A stretch of 64,000 nt of DNA from Methylomicrobium lacus LW14 (GCF_000527095.1 NZ_AZUN01000001.1:620001-684000), one strand, 5' to 3'. Shown: positions 33,662 to 43,142, counted from the stretch's first letter. A program made the numbers and translations. Notes: generated by a model not told the origin, from the sequence alone.

Positions 33662-36487
33662 ATGGCCTCGCTGCTTGAACAATTCCGGGAAACTTCCTCG
33701 CTGTACGGAAGCAACGCCTGGTTCATCGAAGATTTATACGAACGTTATTTGAAAGACCCGGAATCGGTCGATCCCGATTGGCGGCAGCGTTTTCGCGCGC
33801 TGCAGAACGGCGCCGGTTATGAAACGCCGCACAGCCCGATCGTCGAGCGTTTTGCCGAACTGGCGTTGAAATCGCAAGGCCGGCTCGCGCAATTGCAGGG
33901 CTTCACCGAAGAGAGCGTCAAGAAACAAGCGGCCGTGGCGCGGCTGATCAATCATTACCGGGTGCGCGGCCATCAAATCGCGAATAATAATCCGCTCGGG
34001 ACGACCCTGCCATCGCCGCCCGACCTGGACCCGGCCTTTTACGGCCTTTCCGAGCCGGATATGGACACCTGGTTCGATACCGGCATTTTGCACGGCGTCG
34101 ATCGCCTGCCGCTGCGCGAGATCATCGCGAACCTGAAAGAGATTTATTGCGGCAGTATCGGTTCCGAATACATGCACATCGCCGATACGCCGACGCGGCG
34201 CTGGCTGATCAGTCGGATGGAAAATGCGAAGGGCAACCTGACCCTGGACCCTGAAAAACAGCGCTGGGTTTTGAAGCTGCTGACCGCGGCCGAAGGCATC
34301 GAAGTCTATCTGCATAACAAATTCGTCGGCCAGAAGCGCTTTTCGCTCGAAGGCGGCGAGTCGCTGATCCCGGTTCTCGACGAGCTGATCATGGGATGCA
34401 GCACCAAGGGCGTCAGCGAAATCGTGATCGGCATGGCGCATCGCGGCCGTTTGAACGTGCTGGTCAACATTCTCGGCAAGAGCCCGGCGCAGTTGTTCGA
34501 CGAGTTCGCCGGCAACTGGGCATCCACGCCTGGCGTTAGTTCGGGCGACGTCAAATATCACATGGGCTTTTCGTCCGACATCGACACGCCGACGGGCCCT
34601 GTGCATTTGACGCTGGCCTTCAATCCCTCGCATCTGGAGATCATCAATCCGGTTGTCGAGGGTTCGGTTAGGGCGAGGCAGGACCGCGCCGGCATCGACG
34701 GCAAGGAGTCGGTCATTCCGGTGTTGATTCATGGCGATGCGTCGTTTTCGGGGCAGGGCATCGTGATGGAAACGCTGAACATGTCGCAGACGCGCGCGTT
34801 TGAAACCGGCGGCACGATCCATATCGTGATCAATAATCAGATCGGCTTCACGACCAGCAATCCGAAAGACGCGCGTTCGACGCTGTATTGCACCGACATT
34901 GCCAGCTTGATTCAGGCGCCGGTATTTCATGTGAACGGCGACGATCCGGAAGCGGTGGTCTTCGTCAGCAAGCTGGCGCTCGATTACCGGATGACCTTTA
35001 AGAAGGATGTGGTGATCGATCTGATCTGCTACCGGCGTCTGGGCCATAACGAGGCGGACGAGCCGGCGGCGACGCAACCGGTGATGTACAAAAAAATCCG
35101 CAGCCTCAAAAGTACGAGAACCTTGTATGCGGAGAAATTGATTGCCGAAGGCGTATTGACCGCCGAAAAAGCCGCCGCGATGGTACTGGATTATCAGCGC
35201 ATGCTCGACGAAGGGCTGGTGGTGTCGCGGCCGCTGTCGCAAAATCCGAAATATTCCTATACCCATCAGTGGAATAATTTTCATGGCCGGGATTGGGAGG
35301 TGCCGGGCGATACGGCCGTGTCGCTCGATCGTTTGCGCTATTGCAATGACCGGATGCTGCGTCTGCCGGCCGGTTTCGAACTGCATCCGCGCGTCGCCAA
35401 GGTGATGGATAACCGCCGCAAGATGGCCGCCGGCGCGTTGCCGCTGGACTGGGGCTTTGCGGAAAATATGGCTTATGCGACGCTGTTGATGGAAAAATAT
35501 CATGTGCGTCTGACCGGACAGGACGTCGGCCGCGGCACCTTCGTTCACCGGCATGCGGTGCTGCACAACCAGCAGAAGAAAGAAGAATATATTCCGCTGC
35601 GCCATCTCGACAAGGATCAGGGGCGCGCCGATATTTACGACTCGTTGTTGTCGGAAGCCGGCGTGTTGGGCTTTGAATACGGCTACAGCACCACGATGCC
35701 GAATACGCTGACGATATGGGAGGCGCAATTCGGCGATTTCGCGAACGGCGCCCAGGTGCTGATCGACCAGTTCATCAGTTCCGGCGAAACCAAGTGGGGG
35801 CGTTTGTGCGGCCTGGTGCTGCTGCTGCCGCACGGCTTCGAAGGCCAGGGTCCCGAACATTCGTCGGCGCGGCTGGAGCGTTATTTGCAACTGTGCGCCG
35901 AGCACAACATGCAGGTCTGCACGCCGACCACGCCCGCGCAAATCTTTCATCTGCTGCGCCGCCAGTTGGTCCGGCCTTACCGGAAGCCGTTGATCGTGAT
36001 GAGCCCGAAAAGCCTGCTTCGGCACAAGCTCGCGGTATCGACGCTGGAAGATTTGACCGGCGGCTATTTCCAGACCATCATCGGCGAAGTGGACGGCATT
36101 GATCCGAATCAGGTGACCCGTTTCGTACTCTGTGCGGGCAAGGTTTATTACGATCTGCTCGAAGCGCGCCGCGAAGCCGATCTGAAACATGTCGTGATCG
36201 CGCGTATCGAACAGCTTTACCCGTTTCCGAATGACCAGTTCAAGGCGGAGCTGGCCAAGTATCCGAACCTGGAAGAGTTTGTCTGGTGCCAGGAGGAGCC
36301 GAAGAATCAGGGCGTCTGGTATCAATCGAACCATCACTTCCATGACAATCTGGCGCCGCATATCCGCGTCAGTTACAGCGGGCGCGAAGCGTCCGCGGCG
36401 CCGGCGGTCGGCAATTTTTACGTTCATATTAAGCAACAAAAAGCCGTCGTCGATTCGGCTTTGTACGGTAACCCAGCAGGAAATTAA
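33662..36487 (+). CDS. sucA: 2-oxoglutarate dehydrogenase E1 component
   Basis: A 941-residue thiamine-diphosphate-dependent E1 subunit that decarboxylates 2-oxoglutarate and reductively succinylates the lipoyl group of E2. The N-terminal binding motif (GSNAWFIEDLYERYLKDPES) is present. The ThDP region includes VIGMAHRGRLNVLVNILGK, IHGDASFSGQGIVMETLNMS and HIVINNQIGFTTSNP, with the transketolase-type C-terminal half after LDWGFAENMAYATLL. Length is that of typical SucA. It is the first gene of a sucA-sucB-lpd operon with gaps of one base. Confidence 0.96.
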   Translation: MASLLEQFRETSSLYGSNAWFIEDLYERYLKDPESVDPDWRQRFRALQNGAGYETPHSPIVERFAELALKSQGRLAQLQGFTEESVKKQAAVARLINHYRVRGHQIANNNPLGTTLPSPPDLDPAFYGLSEPDMDTWFDTGILHGVDRLPLREIIANLKEIYCGSIGSEYMHIADTPTRRWLISRMENAKGNLTLDPEKQRWVLKLLTAAEGIEVYLHNKFVGQKRFSLEGGESLIPVLDELIMGCSTKGVSEIVIGMAHRGRLNVLVNILGKSPAQLFDEFAGNWASTPGVSSGDVKYHMGFSSDIDTPTGPVHLTLAFNPSHLEIINPVVEGSVRARQDRAGIDGKESVIPVLIHGDASFSGQGIVMETLNMSQTRAFETGGTIHIVINNQIGFTTSNPKDARSTLYCTDIASLIQAPVFHVNGDDPEAVVFVSKLALDYRMTFKKDVVIDLICYRRLGHNEADEPAATQPVMYKKIRSLKSTRTLYAEKLIAEGVLTAEKAAAMVLDYQRMLDEGLVVSRPLSQNPKYSYTHQWNNFHGRDWEVPGDTAVSLDRLRYCNDRMLRLPAGFELHPRVAKVMDNRRKMAAGALPLDWGFAENMAYATLLMEKYHVRLTGQDVGRGTFVHRHAVLHNQQKKEEYIPLRHLDKDQGRADIYDSLLSEAGVLGFEYGYSTTMPNTLTIWEAQFGDFANGAQVLIDQFISSGETKWGRLCGLVLLLPHGFEGQGPEHSSARLERYLQLCAEHNMQVCTPTTPAQIFHLLRRQLVRPYRKPLIVMSPKSLLRHKLAVSTLEDLTGGYFQTIIGEVDGIDPNQVTRFVLCAGKVYYDLLEARREADLKHVVIARIEQLYPFPNDQFKAELAKYPNLEEFVWCQEEPKNQGVWYQSNHHFHDNLAPHIRVSYSGREASAAPAVGNFYVHIKQQKAVVDSALYGNPAGN

Positions 36488-36488
36488 C

Positions 36489-37718
36489 ATGAGCATTGAA
36501 GTCTTAGTCCCCAACTTACCGGAATCGGTCGCCGACGCCACCTTGATCAATTGGCACAAGAAGCCTGGCGACACGGTCGTCAGGAATGAAAATCTGGTTG
36601 ATCTGGAAACCGATAAGGTTGTGCTCGAAGTCCCCGCTCCCGAATCCGGCGTGCTGGCCAGTATCCTGAAGGAAGACGGCTCGGTGGTAATCGCCGGCGA
36701 CTTGCTGGCGGTGATCGAAGCGGCCGGCAGCGCCGCCGCTGCCGCACCCGCCCAAACGTCCTCAAAGCCTGCGGAAACGCAGCATGAGGCGGAGATGCCG
36801 TTGAGTCCGTCGGTCAGGCGCCTCTTGCATGAAACGACGCTGAATCCGCAGGAGATTGCCGGCACCGGCAAGAGCGGCCGCATCACCAAATCGGACGTGC
36901 TCGACCATCTGAAAAAGCAAACCGTTCAGGAACCCGAACCGGCCGAACCGAAAGCGCCCGTTGCGCCGGAGCCGCCGCAACCGAAAGCGGCCGAGCGCAG
37001 CGTTGGCGTTTCGAATCTGCGCCCCGAACAACGGGTGCCGATGACCCGGCTGCGCGCGAAAGTCGCCGAGCGTCTGTTGCAGGCGCAGCAAAACGCGGCG
37101 ATGTTAACCACGTTCAACGAGGTCAACATGCAGAGCGTGATCGATCTGCGCAACCAGTACAAGACCCGGTTCGAACAAAAACACAATGCCAAACTCGGCT
37201 TCATGTCGTTCTTCGTGAAGGCGTCGATCGAGGCACTGAAGAAATTTCCGGCGATCAATGCCTCGATCGACGGCAACGACATCATCTATCACGGTTACTA
37301 CGACATCGGCATCGCGGTCTCGACGCCGCGCGGCTTGATCGTGCCGGTGCTGCGCGACGCCGATCAACTCGATTTTGCCGGCATCGAAAAAACCATCGCC
37401 GATTTCGGCGAGAAGGCGCGCTCGGGCACCTTGACCTATGAAGATTTGCAAGGCGGCACCTTTACGATCACCAACGGCGGCATATTCGGCTCGATGCTGT
37501 CGACGCCGATTCTGAATCCGCCGCAATGCGCGATTCTCGGCATGCACGCGATCAAGGAGCGCCCGGTCGTCGAGAATGGCCAAATCGTGATTAGACCGAT
37601 CATGTATCTGGCGCTGTCTTACGATCACCGTCTGGTGGACGGCAGGGAAGCGGTGCAGTTTTTAGTCACGATCAAGGAGTGTCTGGAGTCGCCGGCCCAC
37701 TTACTGTTGAACATTTAA
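36489..37718 (+). CDS. sucB: 2-oxoglutarate dehydrogenase E2 (dihydrolipoyl succinyltransferase)
   Basis: A 409-residue E2 core protein. It has one N-terminal lipoyl domain with the modified Lys in ENLVDLETDKVVLEVPAP, an Ala/Pro linker, a peripheral-subunit-binding domain (LSPSVRRLLHETTLNPQEI, TGKSGRITKSDVL), a second linker and the catalytic acyltransferase domain. The catalytic His and Asp lie in SYDHRLVDGREAVQFL. It begins one base after the sucA stop and ends one base before lpd. All active residues are intact, in contrast with the E3 encoded next. Confidence 0.96.
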   Translation: MSIEVLVPNLPESVADATLINWHKKPGDTVVRNENLVDLETDKVVLEVPAPESGVLASILKEDGSVVIAGDLLAVIEAAGSAAAAAPAQTSSKPAETQHEAEMPLSPSVRRLLHETTLNPQEIAGTGKSGRITKSDVLDHLKKQTVQEPEPAEPKAPVAPEPPQPKAAERSVGVSNLRPEQRVPMTRLRAKVAERLLQAQQNAAMLTTFNEVNMQSVIDLRNQYKTRFEQKHNAKLGFMSFFVKASIEALKKFPAINASIDGNDIIYHGYYDIGIAVSTPRGLIVPVLRDADQLDFAGIEKTIADFGEKARSGTLTYEDLQGGTFTITNGGIFGSMLSTPILNPPQCAILGMHAIKERPVVENGQIVIRPIMYLALSYDHRLVDGREAVQFLVTIKECLESPAHLLLNI

Positions 37719-37719
37719 T

Positions 37720-39165
37720 ATGCCGAAACCACTAGCGAAATACGATGTGATCATCATCGGCGCGGGCCCGGCCGGTTACGTCAGCGCGGTGCGCTGCGGC
37801 CAGCTGGGATTGAAAACGGCCTGCATCGATAGTTTGAGCGACAAATTTGGCCGGCCGAGTCTGGGCGGGGCTTATCTGAATGCCGGCTGCGTCGCGTCGA
37901 TGGCGCTGCTCGAGTCGGCAAAGTTGTATCATGCGCTGACCGCCGATTTGGCGCAGCACGGCATCCGCGCCGAGAATATCGCGCTCGATGTCGGGCAGAT
38001 GGTCCGCCGCAAGGATCAGATCGTTGCGGAAATTAACAGCCATATCGCCGGCCTGTTCAGTCATCACAATATCGACCATATTCACGCCAGGGCCAGATTG
38101 CTGCAGTCAGGCCACGTCGAAGTCGTCCCGGCTGACGGCAGCGCGCCTGCCTGTCTGACTGCCGAGCACATCATTCTGGCGACCGGTTCCGCGCCCTTGG
38201 AATTGCCTTTCGCGCCGATCGACCACGAGTACATTATCGATACCAGCGACGCGTTGAACCTCGATTCGGTGCCGAAACGCCTGGCGATCATCGGCGCCGG
38301 CATCAAGGGGCTCGAAATCGCCAGCATCTGGAACCGGCTGGGTTCCGAGGTGATATTGCTCGAAGCGCAGGAAAGCTTCTTGAACCTGCCGGATCAGCAA
38401 ATCTCGCGCGAAGCCTACGCCATTTTCACCGGGCAGGGCATGGAAATGCGTCTCGGCGCGCGCGTGATTTCGGCCAAGAAGGGCAATCAGGAAGTCATGA
38501 TCGAATATCAGGATCATGAAGGCTCCCATACGCTTTGCGTTGACCGTCTGATCGTCGCGATCGGCCGCAAGCCCAGTTCAGAAGGACTGACGGCGCCCGA
38601 AGCCGACCTCTTGCTCGACGATTCGGGTTATGTGCATGTCGACGAAAATTGCCGCACCAATCTGCCCGGCGTTTATGCGATCGGCGATCTGACGCTGCTT
38701 GGCCCGATGCTTGCGCATAAGGGCATCGAGGAGGGCGTTTTCGTGGCCGAGGAAATTGCAGGCCTGCAGCCGATGATCAATTACGATCTCTTGCCGAGCG
38801 TGATTTACACCGAACCCGAGATTGCCTGGGTCGGGCAGACCGAGCAGACGCTGCGGGGGCTCGGCGAACCGTTGAAGATCGGCGTTTTCCCGTTCAGCGC
38901 CTCGTCCAGGGCGCTGGCCATCGGGCGCAGCGAAGGCCTGGTCAAGATCATCGCGCATGCCGAAACCGACAGGATTCTCGGCGTGCACATGATCGGCGCG
39001 GGGGCTTCCGAACTGATCGCCGAAGCGGTGCTGGCGATGGAGTTCTCGGCCAGCAGCGAAGACCTGGCAAGGACGATCCATGCGCACCCGACGCTGTCCG
39101 AAGCGCTCTACGAAGGCGCGCTGGCGTTAAGAAAAATGGCGCTGCATTTGCCGATGGGCAAGTGA
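37720..39165 (+). CDS. lpd: Dihydrolipoyl dehydrogenase homologue with a lost redox cysteine
   Basis: A 481-residue flavoprotein of the pyridine nucleotide-disulfide oxidoreductase family, placed as E3 of the 2-oxoglutarate dehydrogenase operon. The FAD motif (DVIIIGAGPAGYVSAVR), NAD motif (LAIIGAGIKGLEIASIW), the second FAD region (GVYAIGDLTLLGPMLAHKG) and the dimer-interface His (IHAHPTLSEAL) are all present. The redox motif, normally GGTCLNVGCIPSKALL, reads GGAYLNAGCVASMALL. The first cysteine is Tyr52; only Cys57 remains, and the following Pro and Lys are Ala and Met61. Without the disulfide it should not oxidise dihydrolipoamide by the standard mechanism. It may be degenerate or repurposed, with another E3 elsewhere in the genome. 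Confidence 0.9.
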   Translation: MPKPLAKYDVIIIGAGPAGYVSAVRCGQLGLKTACIDSLSDKFGRPSLGGAYLNAGCVASMALLESAKLYHALTADLAQHGIRAENIALDVGQMVRRKDQIVAEINSHIAGLFSHHNIDHIHARARLLQSGHVEVVPADGSAPACLTAEHIILATGSAPLELPFAPIDHEYIIDTSDALNLDSVPKRLAIIGAGIKGLEIASIWNRLGSEVILLEAQESFLNLPDQQISREAYAIFTGQGMEMRLGARVISAKKGNQEVMIEYQDHEGSHTLCVDRLIVAIGRKPSSEGLTAPEADLLLDDSGYVHVDENCRTNLPGVYAIGDLTLLGPMLAHKGIEEGVFVAEEIAGLQPMINYDLLPSVIYTEPEIAWVGQTEQTLRGLGEPLKIGVFPFSASSRALAIGRSEGLVKIIAHAETDRILGVHMIGAGASELIAEAVLAMEFSASSEDLARTIHAHPTLSEALYEGALALRKMALHLPMGK

Positions 39166-39189
39166 CGGCGGGTTTTTGTCTCACGGCCG

Positions 39190-39378
39190 ATGGTATGGTC
39201 ATCCGTTCTCGAGACGCTGTTTAAACGGCTATTCTGGACCAGCGCCTTGGCGTTGCTGTACGCATATAAGGACAGGAGCCAGATCCTTCCTATTACGCTC
39301 GCAAAATGGCTGGCGCTCGGCTCGGGCATCGGCTTTCTGATTATGCTGCCGATCGCGCCTTTTAGAACGAAGCGTTGA
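39190..39378 (+). CDS. Possible small membrane protein (62 aa)
   Basis: A short frame downstream of lpd encoding two hydrophobic segments (FWTSALALLYAY and WLALGSGIGFLIMLPIAPF) and a basic tail. There is no good ribosome-binding site and I recognise no family. It is kept as a weak candidate only because of the two membrane-like segments and its position on the operon strand. Confidence 0.25.
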   Translation: MVWSSVLETLFKRLFWTSALALLYAYKDRSQILPITLAKWLALGSGIGFLIMLPIAPFRTKR

Positions 39379-40097
39379 AATACAAAGGATGCTGTTAACT
39401 ATAAGCGCTTAGCAACAAGTCAGCAGGTACATGAAATCTGACTGTTGCCGGATTTACTGGATCTCCAAGAAACTAATGCATGCGAACTTTTTGCAAGGCA
39501 CTTAACTTCCCGTCCGGAACGATTTTTGTGTTTTTGATGAAATCTGCTGCACATTTGCGGCGCAATATACTGGTATCGTCGCTTATTATCCATTAATGCT
39601 CATAAAATAATAACTACCATAAGGAAGTTGTTTTGACGAAATCCTTAATTCAGGCTAAATGATTCTGCCCTGCGCTATTGCTATAATGCTGCGGTTTAAT
39701 TTTGTCCTTGACGTTAGCTGTGCCCTAGGTGATTTTCCAATATATATTAGGGTAAGAGTTTAGCAATAAATCAACAGGTATATGTGGCTTTGTCACCTTT
39801 TGTTGTTTGATTGACCAGAAAACAATACCTACCAATTTTTTGTTAAGTACCTATGCATAAATATCCAGTCAGAGTTTATATGCATATCATTGTTTTTATT
39901 ATAAAATATTGCAAGGCATTCTGAAAAATACCGGGTTTATTTTGCACATGTACTTATGCGCTTATAAAGGTGTTGTATTTACCTAGTTATAATATTCTCG
40001 CGTACATGAATGAATTCAGAGCAATTTTGTATTTTTATGGTTCATTGGGCAGCTGGATGACGCAATGTTTTTCGTCATTAGAACTAAAGGAGATTAG
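39379..40097. other. Long AT-rich non-coding region with diverged direct repeats
   Basis: About 720 bases without a credible gene and lower in GC than the suc operon next to it. Two diverged copies of a ~95-base sequence lie at 39409-39506 and 39759-39852; both start TTAGCAA and share words such as CAGGTA and TTTTTTG. A 24-base sequence at 39639-39662 (AAATCCTTAATTCAGGC...) recurs exactly at 42390-42413. TTATAAT near 39988 may be a promoter for the gene at 40098. This marks the left edge of an acquired region. Confidence 0.55.
39639..39662 (+). repeat. 24-bp exact direct repeat, copy 1
   Basis: The sequence starting AAATCCTTAATTCAGGCTAA is identical to 42390-42413. Both copies are followed within about 20-25 bases by TGCTATAAT, an extended -10-like box, so the repeat may be a duplicated promoter region. 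Confidence 0.85.
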
Positions 40098-40496
40098 ATG
40101 TCAGACCAAGTTGAGAAGGCCTACGATGATGTAAGAAACCTTGCTAAGGACTATTTTGGCATAGGTGATTCGGAGTCTGAGACGCTCATGAAGCTCGCAA
40201 AGCGATGTGCGCAAACAGCAGGCGTGCCTATGGCAGGAGTTGGTGCAGTAGCTCTAGCCGGTGTCTCATCTGTCACGATTCCATTAGTAGGTGCTGTGCC
40301 CGGCTATCTTGCAGGCGCTCTAGCTGGCTTTGTCGGAGGCACCACTGCATGCATGATCGCTCGAAGATCAAGTGCAGAGCAAGTAAAGCAAATCCTAGGG
40401 CAAAGCGGTATGACAGAACAGAGCTTTAAGGATGAAGTTCGTAAACTTATCTCCGTTGCAGAAAAGAAGGCCGGCTATTGCTCGAATGCGAGTTAA
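40098..40496 (+). CDS. Gly-rich small membrane protein, unknown function
   Basis: A 132-residue protein with AAAGGAG seven bases before its ATG, so translation is well supported. A polar N-terminal helix (SDQVEKAYDDVRNLAKDYF) precedes two glycine-rich hydrophobic segments (AGVGAVALAGVSSVTIPLVG and GYLAGALAGFVGGTTACMI) with GxxxG spacing, then a polar helical tail. This is a glycine-zipper hairpin of the kind seen in some membrane-inserting toxins and in structural inner-membrane proteins. I recognise no family. A similar segment is in the product at 43143. Confidence 0.6.
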   Translation: MSDQVEKAYDDVRNLAKDYFGIGDSESETLMKLAKRCAQTAGVPMAGVGAVALAGVSSVTIPLVGAVPGYLAGALAGFVGGTTACMIARRSSAEQVKQILGQSGMTEQSFKDEVRKLISVAEKKAGYCSNAS

Positions 40497-40542
40497 CCAA
40501 AAATTAGGCTGAAAATACACCACAAGAGGTAAACATATATCT

Positions 40543-41037
40543 ATGAAGCTACCAAAGCCTACATTTTGGCAAGATGAAGGATTTTCTGAGCAACCTGAAG
40601 AGCTTACGGCCAATGGCGGAGAAGTGGTCTTCCGCGCCTATGGTGGTACATCCCGAGTACTAGGTAACTGTTTTTTCACCCCTGCAATAGCATCTGCGCC
40701 TATCGGTTATTGGACGGCGGAACTCTTGGAAATGGAACTTAACGCCTCATTATGGGGCAACAATTTCGAAGGTATCACTAAGTTCCAAATGATTAAGGGT
40801 GCCAAATATAGAATTGGACCAATTGCACACGACAACTATGTAGGGCTCGACAATGAGCGTAGGTTTTATCAACGTGCCTTCTTTACTCCATCAGGAATCT
40901 TCAAACAAGTGACGTTTATTGTTGGAGAAAATCGGGATTTATCTGCTTGTGTAAAGCAACTGGGATCTCCGTTTTCAATTTCTGCTGGACGGTATGCGAG
41001 GGAGGCGTCAACACGTGCCAAGAAATATCGCCAGTAG
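40543..41037 (+). CDS. Hypothetical protein (164 aa)
   Basis: A soluble protein without signal peptide or membrane segment, starting 46 bases after the preceding small membrane protein and likely in the same transcript. It is rich in aromatic residues and mixed alpha/beta in appearance (EVVFRAYGGTSRVLGNCFF, GYWTAELLEMELNASLWG, RRFYQRAFFTPSGIFKQVTF). The pairing with a Gly-zipper membrane protein could suggest a toxin/effector module, but nothing in the sequence proves this. I do not recognise the family. Confidence 0.55.
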   Translation: MKLPKPTFWQDEGFSEQPEELTANGGEVVFRAYGGTSRVLGNCFFTPAIASAPIGYWTAELLEMELNASLWGNNFEGITKFQMIKGAKYRIGPIAHDNYVGLDNERRFYQRAFFTPSGIFKQVTFIVGENRDLSACVKQLGSPFSISAGRYAREASTRAKKYRQ

Positions 41038-41174
41038 CCTACAATCTAGGTGTTCCAGTCAATTAATCAATCAATGCTGTCGCTGAGAACTAAAACAATT
41101 GACCGGTTCGGAGAAGTGCCGATGCCGCAAAGCCCGTTCGCAACGCAATCACCTCGCGTGCTGTTAAGCGTCCC

Positions 41175-42169
41175 TCAAAAAGTCAGCTTGTATAAGTTGC
41201 CGAACCCTTCTCCGATTTCGTCGATGGCCCGTTCCAGCTCATCCGGCGTATACAGTTTGAATTTGAGCTATTCATATTTCATCTTGTGCCAAAGCAATTC
41301 AATCCGGTTCAATTCGGGGCTGTAAGGCGGCAGGAAATAAAATCGCATGCCTTTTTCTTCCAATAAGTCCCAGTAAGGTTTCAGTTTTTTGGCGGTGTGG
41401 ATGGACGCATTGTCCAGGATCACCACCAAAGGCTTGCTGACCTTATCCAGCATGGCCATCAAGAAGGCAAAGAACCACAACCCATTGATGCTCTGCCACA
41501 GTTTTGCCATCACCAGTTTTCCCGATGACAGCATGGCCCCAATCACATTCAGTCGTCGCCCCCGTTTCGCCGTGACGGTATGGGTTTCGCCCTTTTTCGT
41601 CCAGGCGGATCGGTTGGGCGGTTGCGGCGCAAACCCGGCTTCATCGACATAAGCCAGCTCGATCGTGCCGACCTTTGCCTGGACGATGAGCTCGGCTATG
41701 TCGCGCTGGGCTTGTGCGAAGCGCTCGGGGTCGCGCTTTTTTTTAAACTGTAGCGCGTCCGTTTCCAGACATACCCCATGCGTTTCAACTCGTTACGCAA
41801 GGTATTGGCGCTAAGGCGAATGCCGCATTCGGTTTCCAGGCGATCGACCAAGACCCGGCAGGTTAACGGTTCGGCCTCGACCCACGCCTTTAACCGGGCC
41901 CGGTGTTCATCACTCAACTTGCTCGGCGCTCCGCTTCGCGCTTGATCGGGGAGGCTGGCAAAACCGGCTTTGAACCATTTGCTCCGCCGTTCCCGGATCG
42001 TCTCCGGCAACACCCCTTGCTTTTCCGCCACTTCGAACGTCGTATGACCTTCGGCGAGCAGTAAAATCGCTTGGGCACGTTCTCGTTCGCGCCAGTCGCT
42101 GCCTTTTTTGACGATGATTTCGAGCAACTCCCGATCGGTGTCGGTCAGTTCAACACGGACAACTCGCAT
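41175..42169 (-). pseudogene. IS630 family transposase, frameshift site plus premature stop
   Basis: Two frames together form an IS630-type DDE transposase. The first (42169-41696) has the N-terminal helix-turn-helix (RAQAILLLAEGHTTFEVAEK). At a run of eight A (41744-41737, minus strand) it passes into the -1 frame, which continues with DPERFAQAQRDIAELI. The catalytic Asp residues lie in AYVDEAGFAP and VVILDNASIH, and the Glu in SPELNRIELLWHKM. The A-run is a plausible programmed frameshift site. After KYE an in-frame TAG at 41268-41270 replaces the expected Trp, cutting off 30 residues that still read LKFKLYTPDELERAIDEIG. The element is therefore probably dead. Its ends were not clear. Confidence 0.85.
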
Positions 42170-42175
42170 TTCCTT

Positions 42176-42482
42176 CCTGGGCTGGCTTCATAAATCTTTA
42201 CATTCTAAACACCAGACGATTTTTTGTTAAGAGCTTACCACGTGTGGATCACATTGAAAGTCAAAGCAAGCCCACTGAATAAGACCCTCTATCAGGTCAG
42301 AGCTGACTTGTTTTCCGACTATTTGCTGGCTGAGTTGCGTAATCCCAGAATTCAGGCGTATGCCGCTAGCTAGTGAAAGTCCTAAGACTAAATCCTTAAT
42401 TCAGGCTAAATGAGTCTAATAGAGGCGAATGCTATAATTTTAGCTAGGTCCTTATCCCTTTACTCACTGGTGGTGGTTCGCA
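42176..42482. other. Intergenic region with promoter-like repeat
   Basis: About 300 bases between the IS630 remnant and the next gene. It contains the second copy of the 24-base repeat (42390-42413) and, just after it, TGCTATAAT (42431-42439), a good extended -10 box about 45 bases before the ATG at 42483. Nothing else is recognisable. Confidence 0.45.
42390..42413 (+). repeat. 24-bp exact direct repeat, copy 2
   Basis: Identical to 39639-39662. Here the following TGCTATAAT lies at a sensible distance before a gene start. Together the two copies flank the small-protein genes and the IS630 remnant. Confidence 0.85.
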
Positions 42483-43043
42483 ATGAATTTGGTACAGCAG
42501 TTCGAAATGCTCGGAAGGAAACAATTAGCAATCCAGGAAGGAATCGATCTATTGCGGCAGATCCAAATCGATCTTTCTCGTGCGCGAGCAGCAGCCGATG
42601 CCTGGGGTGTCGCGGCCGTGATGTCCAATGTCACATTGATTCCCCTCAACATCATTGTCAATGCGTTCGAACTGAAAGCTGCGAACACAGCCTATCAGGT
42701 TCTAGTGCGGCAGCTATATGGGAAGTTTGGAAAAAGCGGAACCCGATTAGATGGACAGGCAAAGACAGCCTTGTCTTTGCTTAAGCAAGCCATCACGGAG
42801 GAGCTGAAGCGTAAGGCCATGACTGAATTCGTTCCAGGCGTGAACATCCTCATTGGCCTAGCGGAGGACTCCATGGCTGCCTGGCAAGCCATTCAGCTAG
42901 TTGACTCCGGAAGCCGAGAGATATCGATACGCGCTAATGATCTTGAGAGAAAGATCGTCATTGCAAATCAGCAACTTATGCAGCTTGGCATCAAGAGAGC
43001 AGACATACTTGGTCGTATGCAAGTTTATGGGCGTACTGCGTAA
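42483..43043 (+). CDS. Hypothetical helical protein (186 aa)
   Basis: A mainly helical protein of unknown family. The N-terminal part looks like a coiled coil (MLGRKQLAIQEGIDLLRQIQ), the middle has a mildly hydrophobic stretch (MSNVTLIPLNIIVNAFELKA), and the C-terminus is again helical (ISIRANDLERKIVIANQQLM). No signal peptide. A promoter-like TGCTATAAT lies upstream. It is followed by another small Gly-rich protein gene, and the two may belong together. Confidence 0.5.
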   Translation: MNLVQQFEMLGRKQLAIQEGIDLLRQIQIDLSRARAAADAWGVAAVMSNVTLIPLNIIVNAFELKAANTAYQVLVRQLYGKFGKSGTRLDGQAKTALSLLKQAITEELKRKAMTEFVPGVNILIGLAEDSMAAWQAIQLVDSGSREISIRANDLERKIVIANQQLMQLGIKRADILGRMQVYGRTA

Positions 43044-43142
43044 GCATGGCTTAAGAGGACGTTCCGGCCGACCGTCATGGTGGCGCCTGACTCCAGAATT
43101 GGGCGCCACTTAATCGTCATCGTTGTGAAGTTGGAGCTTAGT

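Noticed and set aside
33734..36889. A 1051-codon open frame antisense to sucA and sucB
   Set aside because: It mirrors two well-conserved genes in the opposite frame and lacks any domain; long antisense frames are common opposite GC-rich codon-biased genes.
41050..41325. 91-codon plus-strand frame before the IS630 remnant
   Set aside because: It overlaps the antisense of the transposase tail and is Ser/Pro-rich low-complexity without support.
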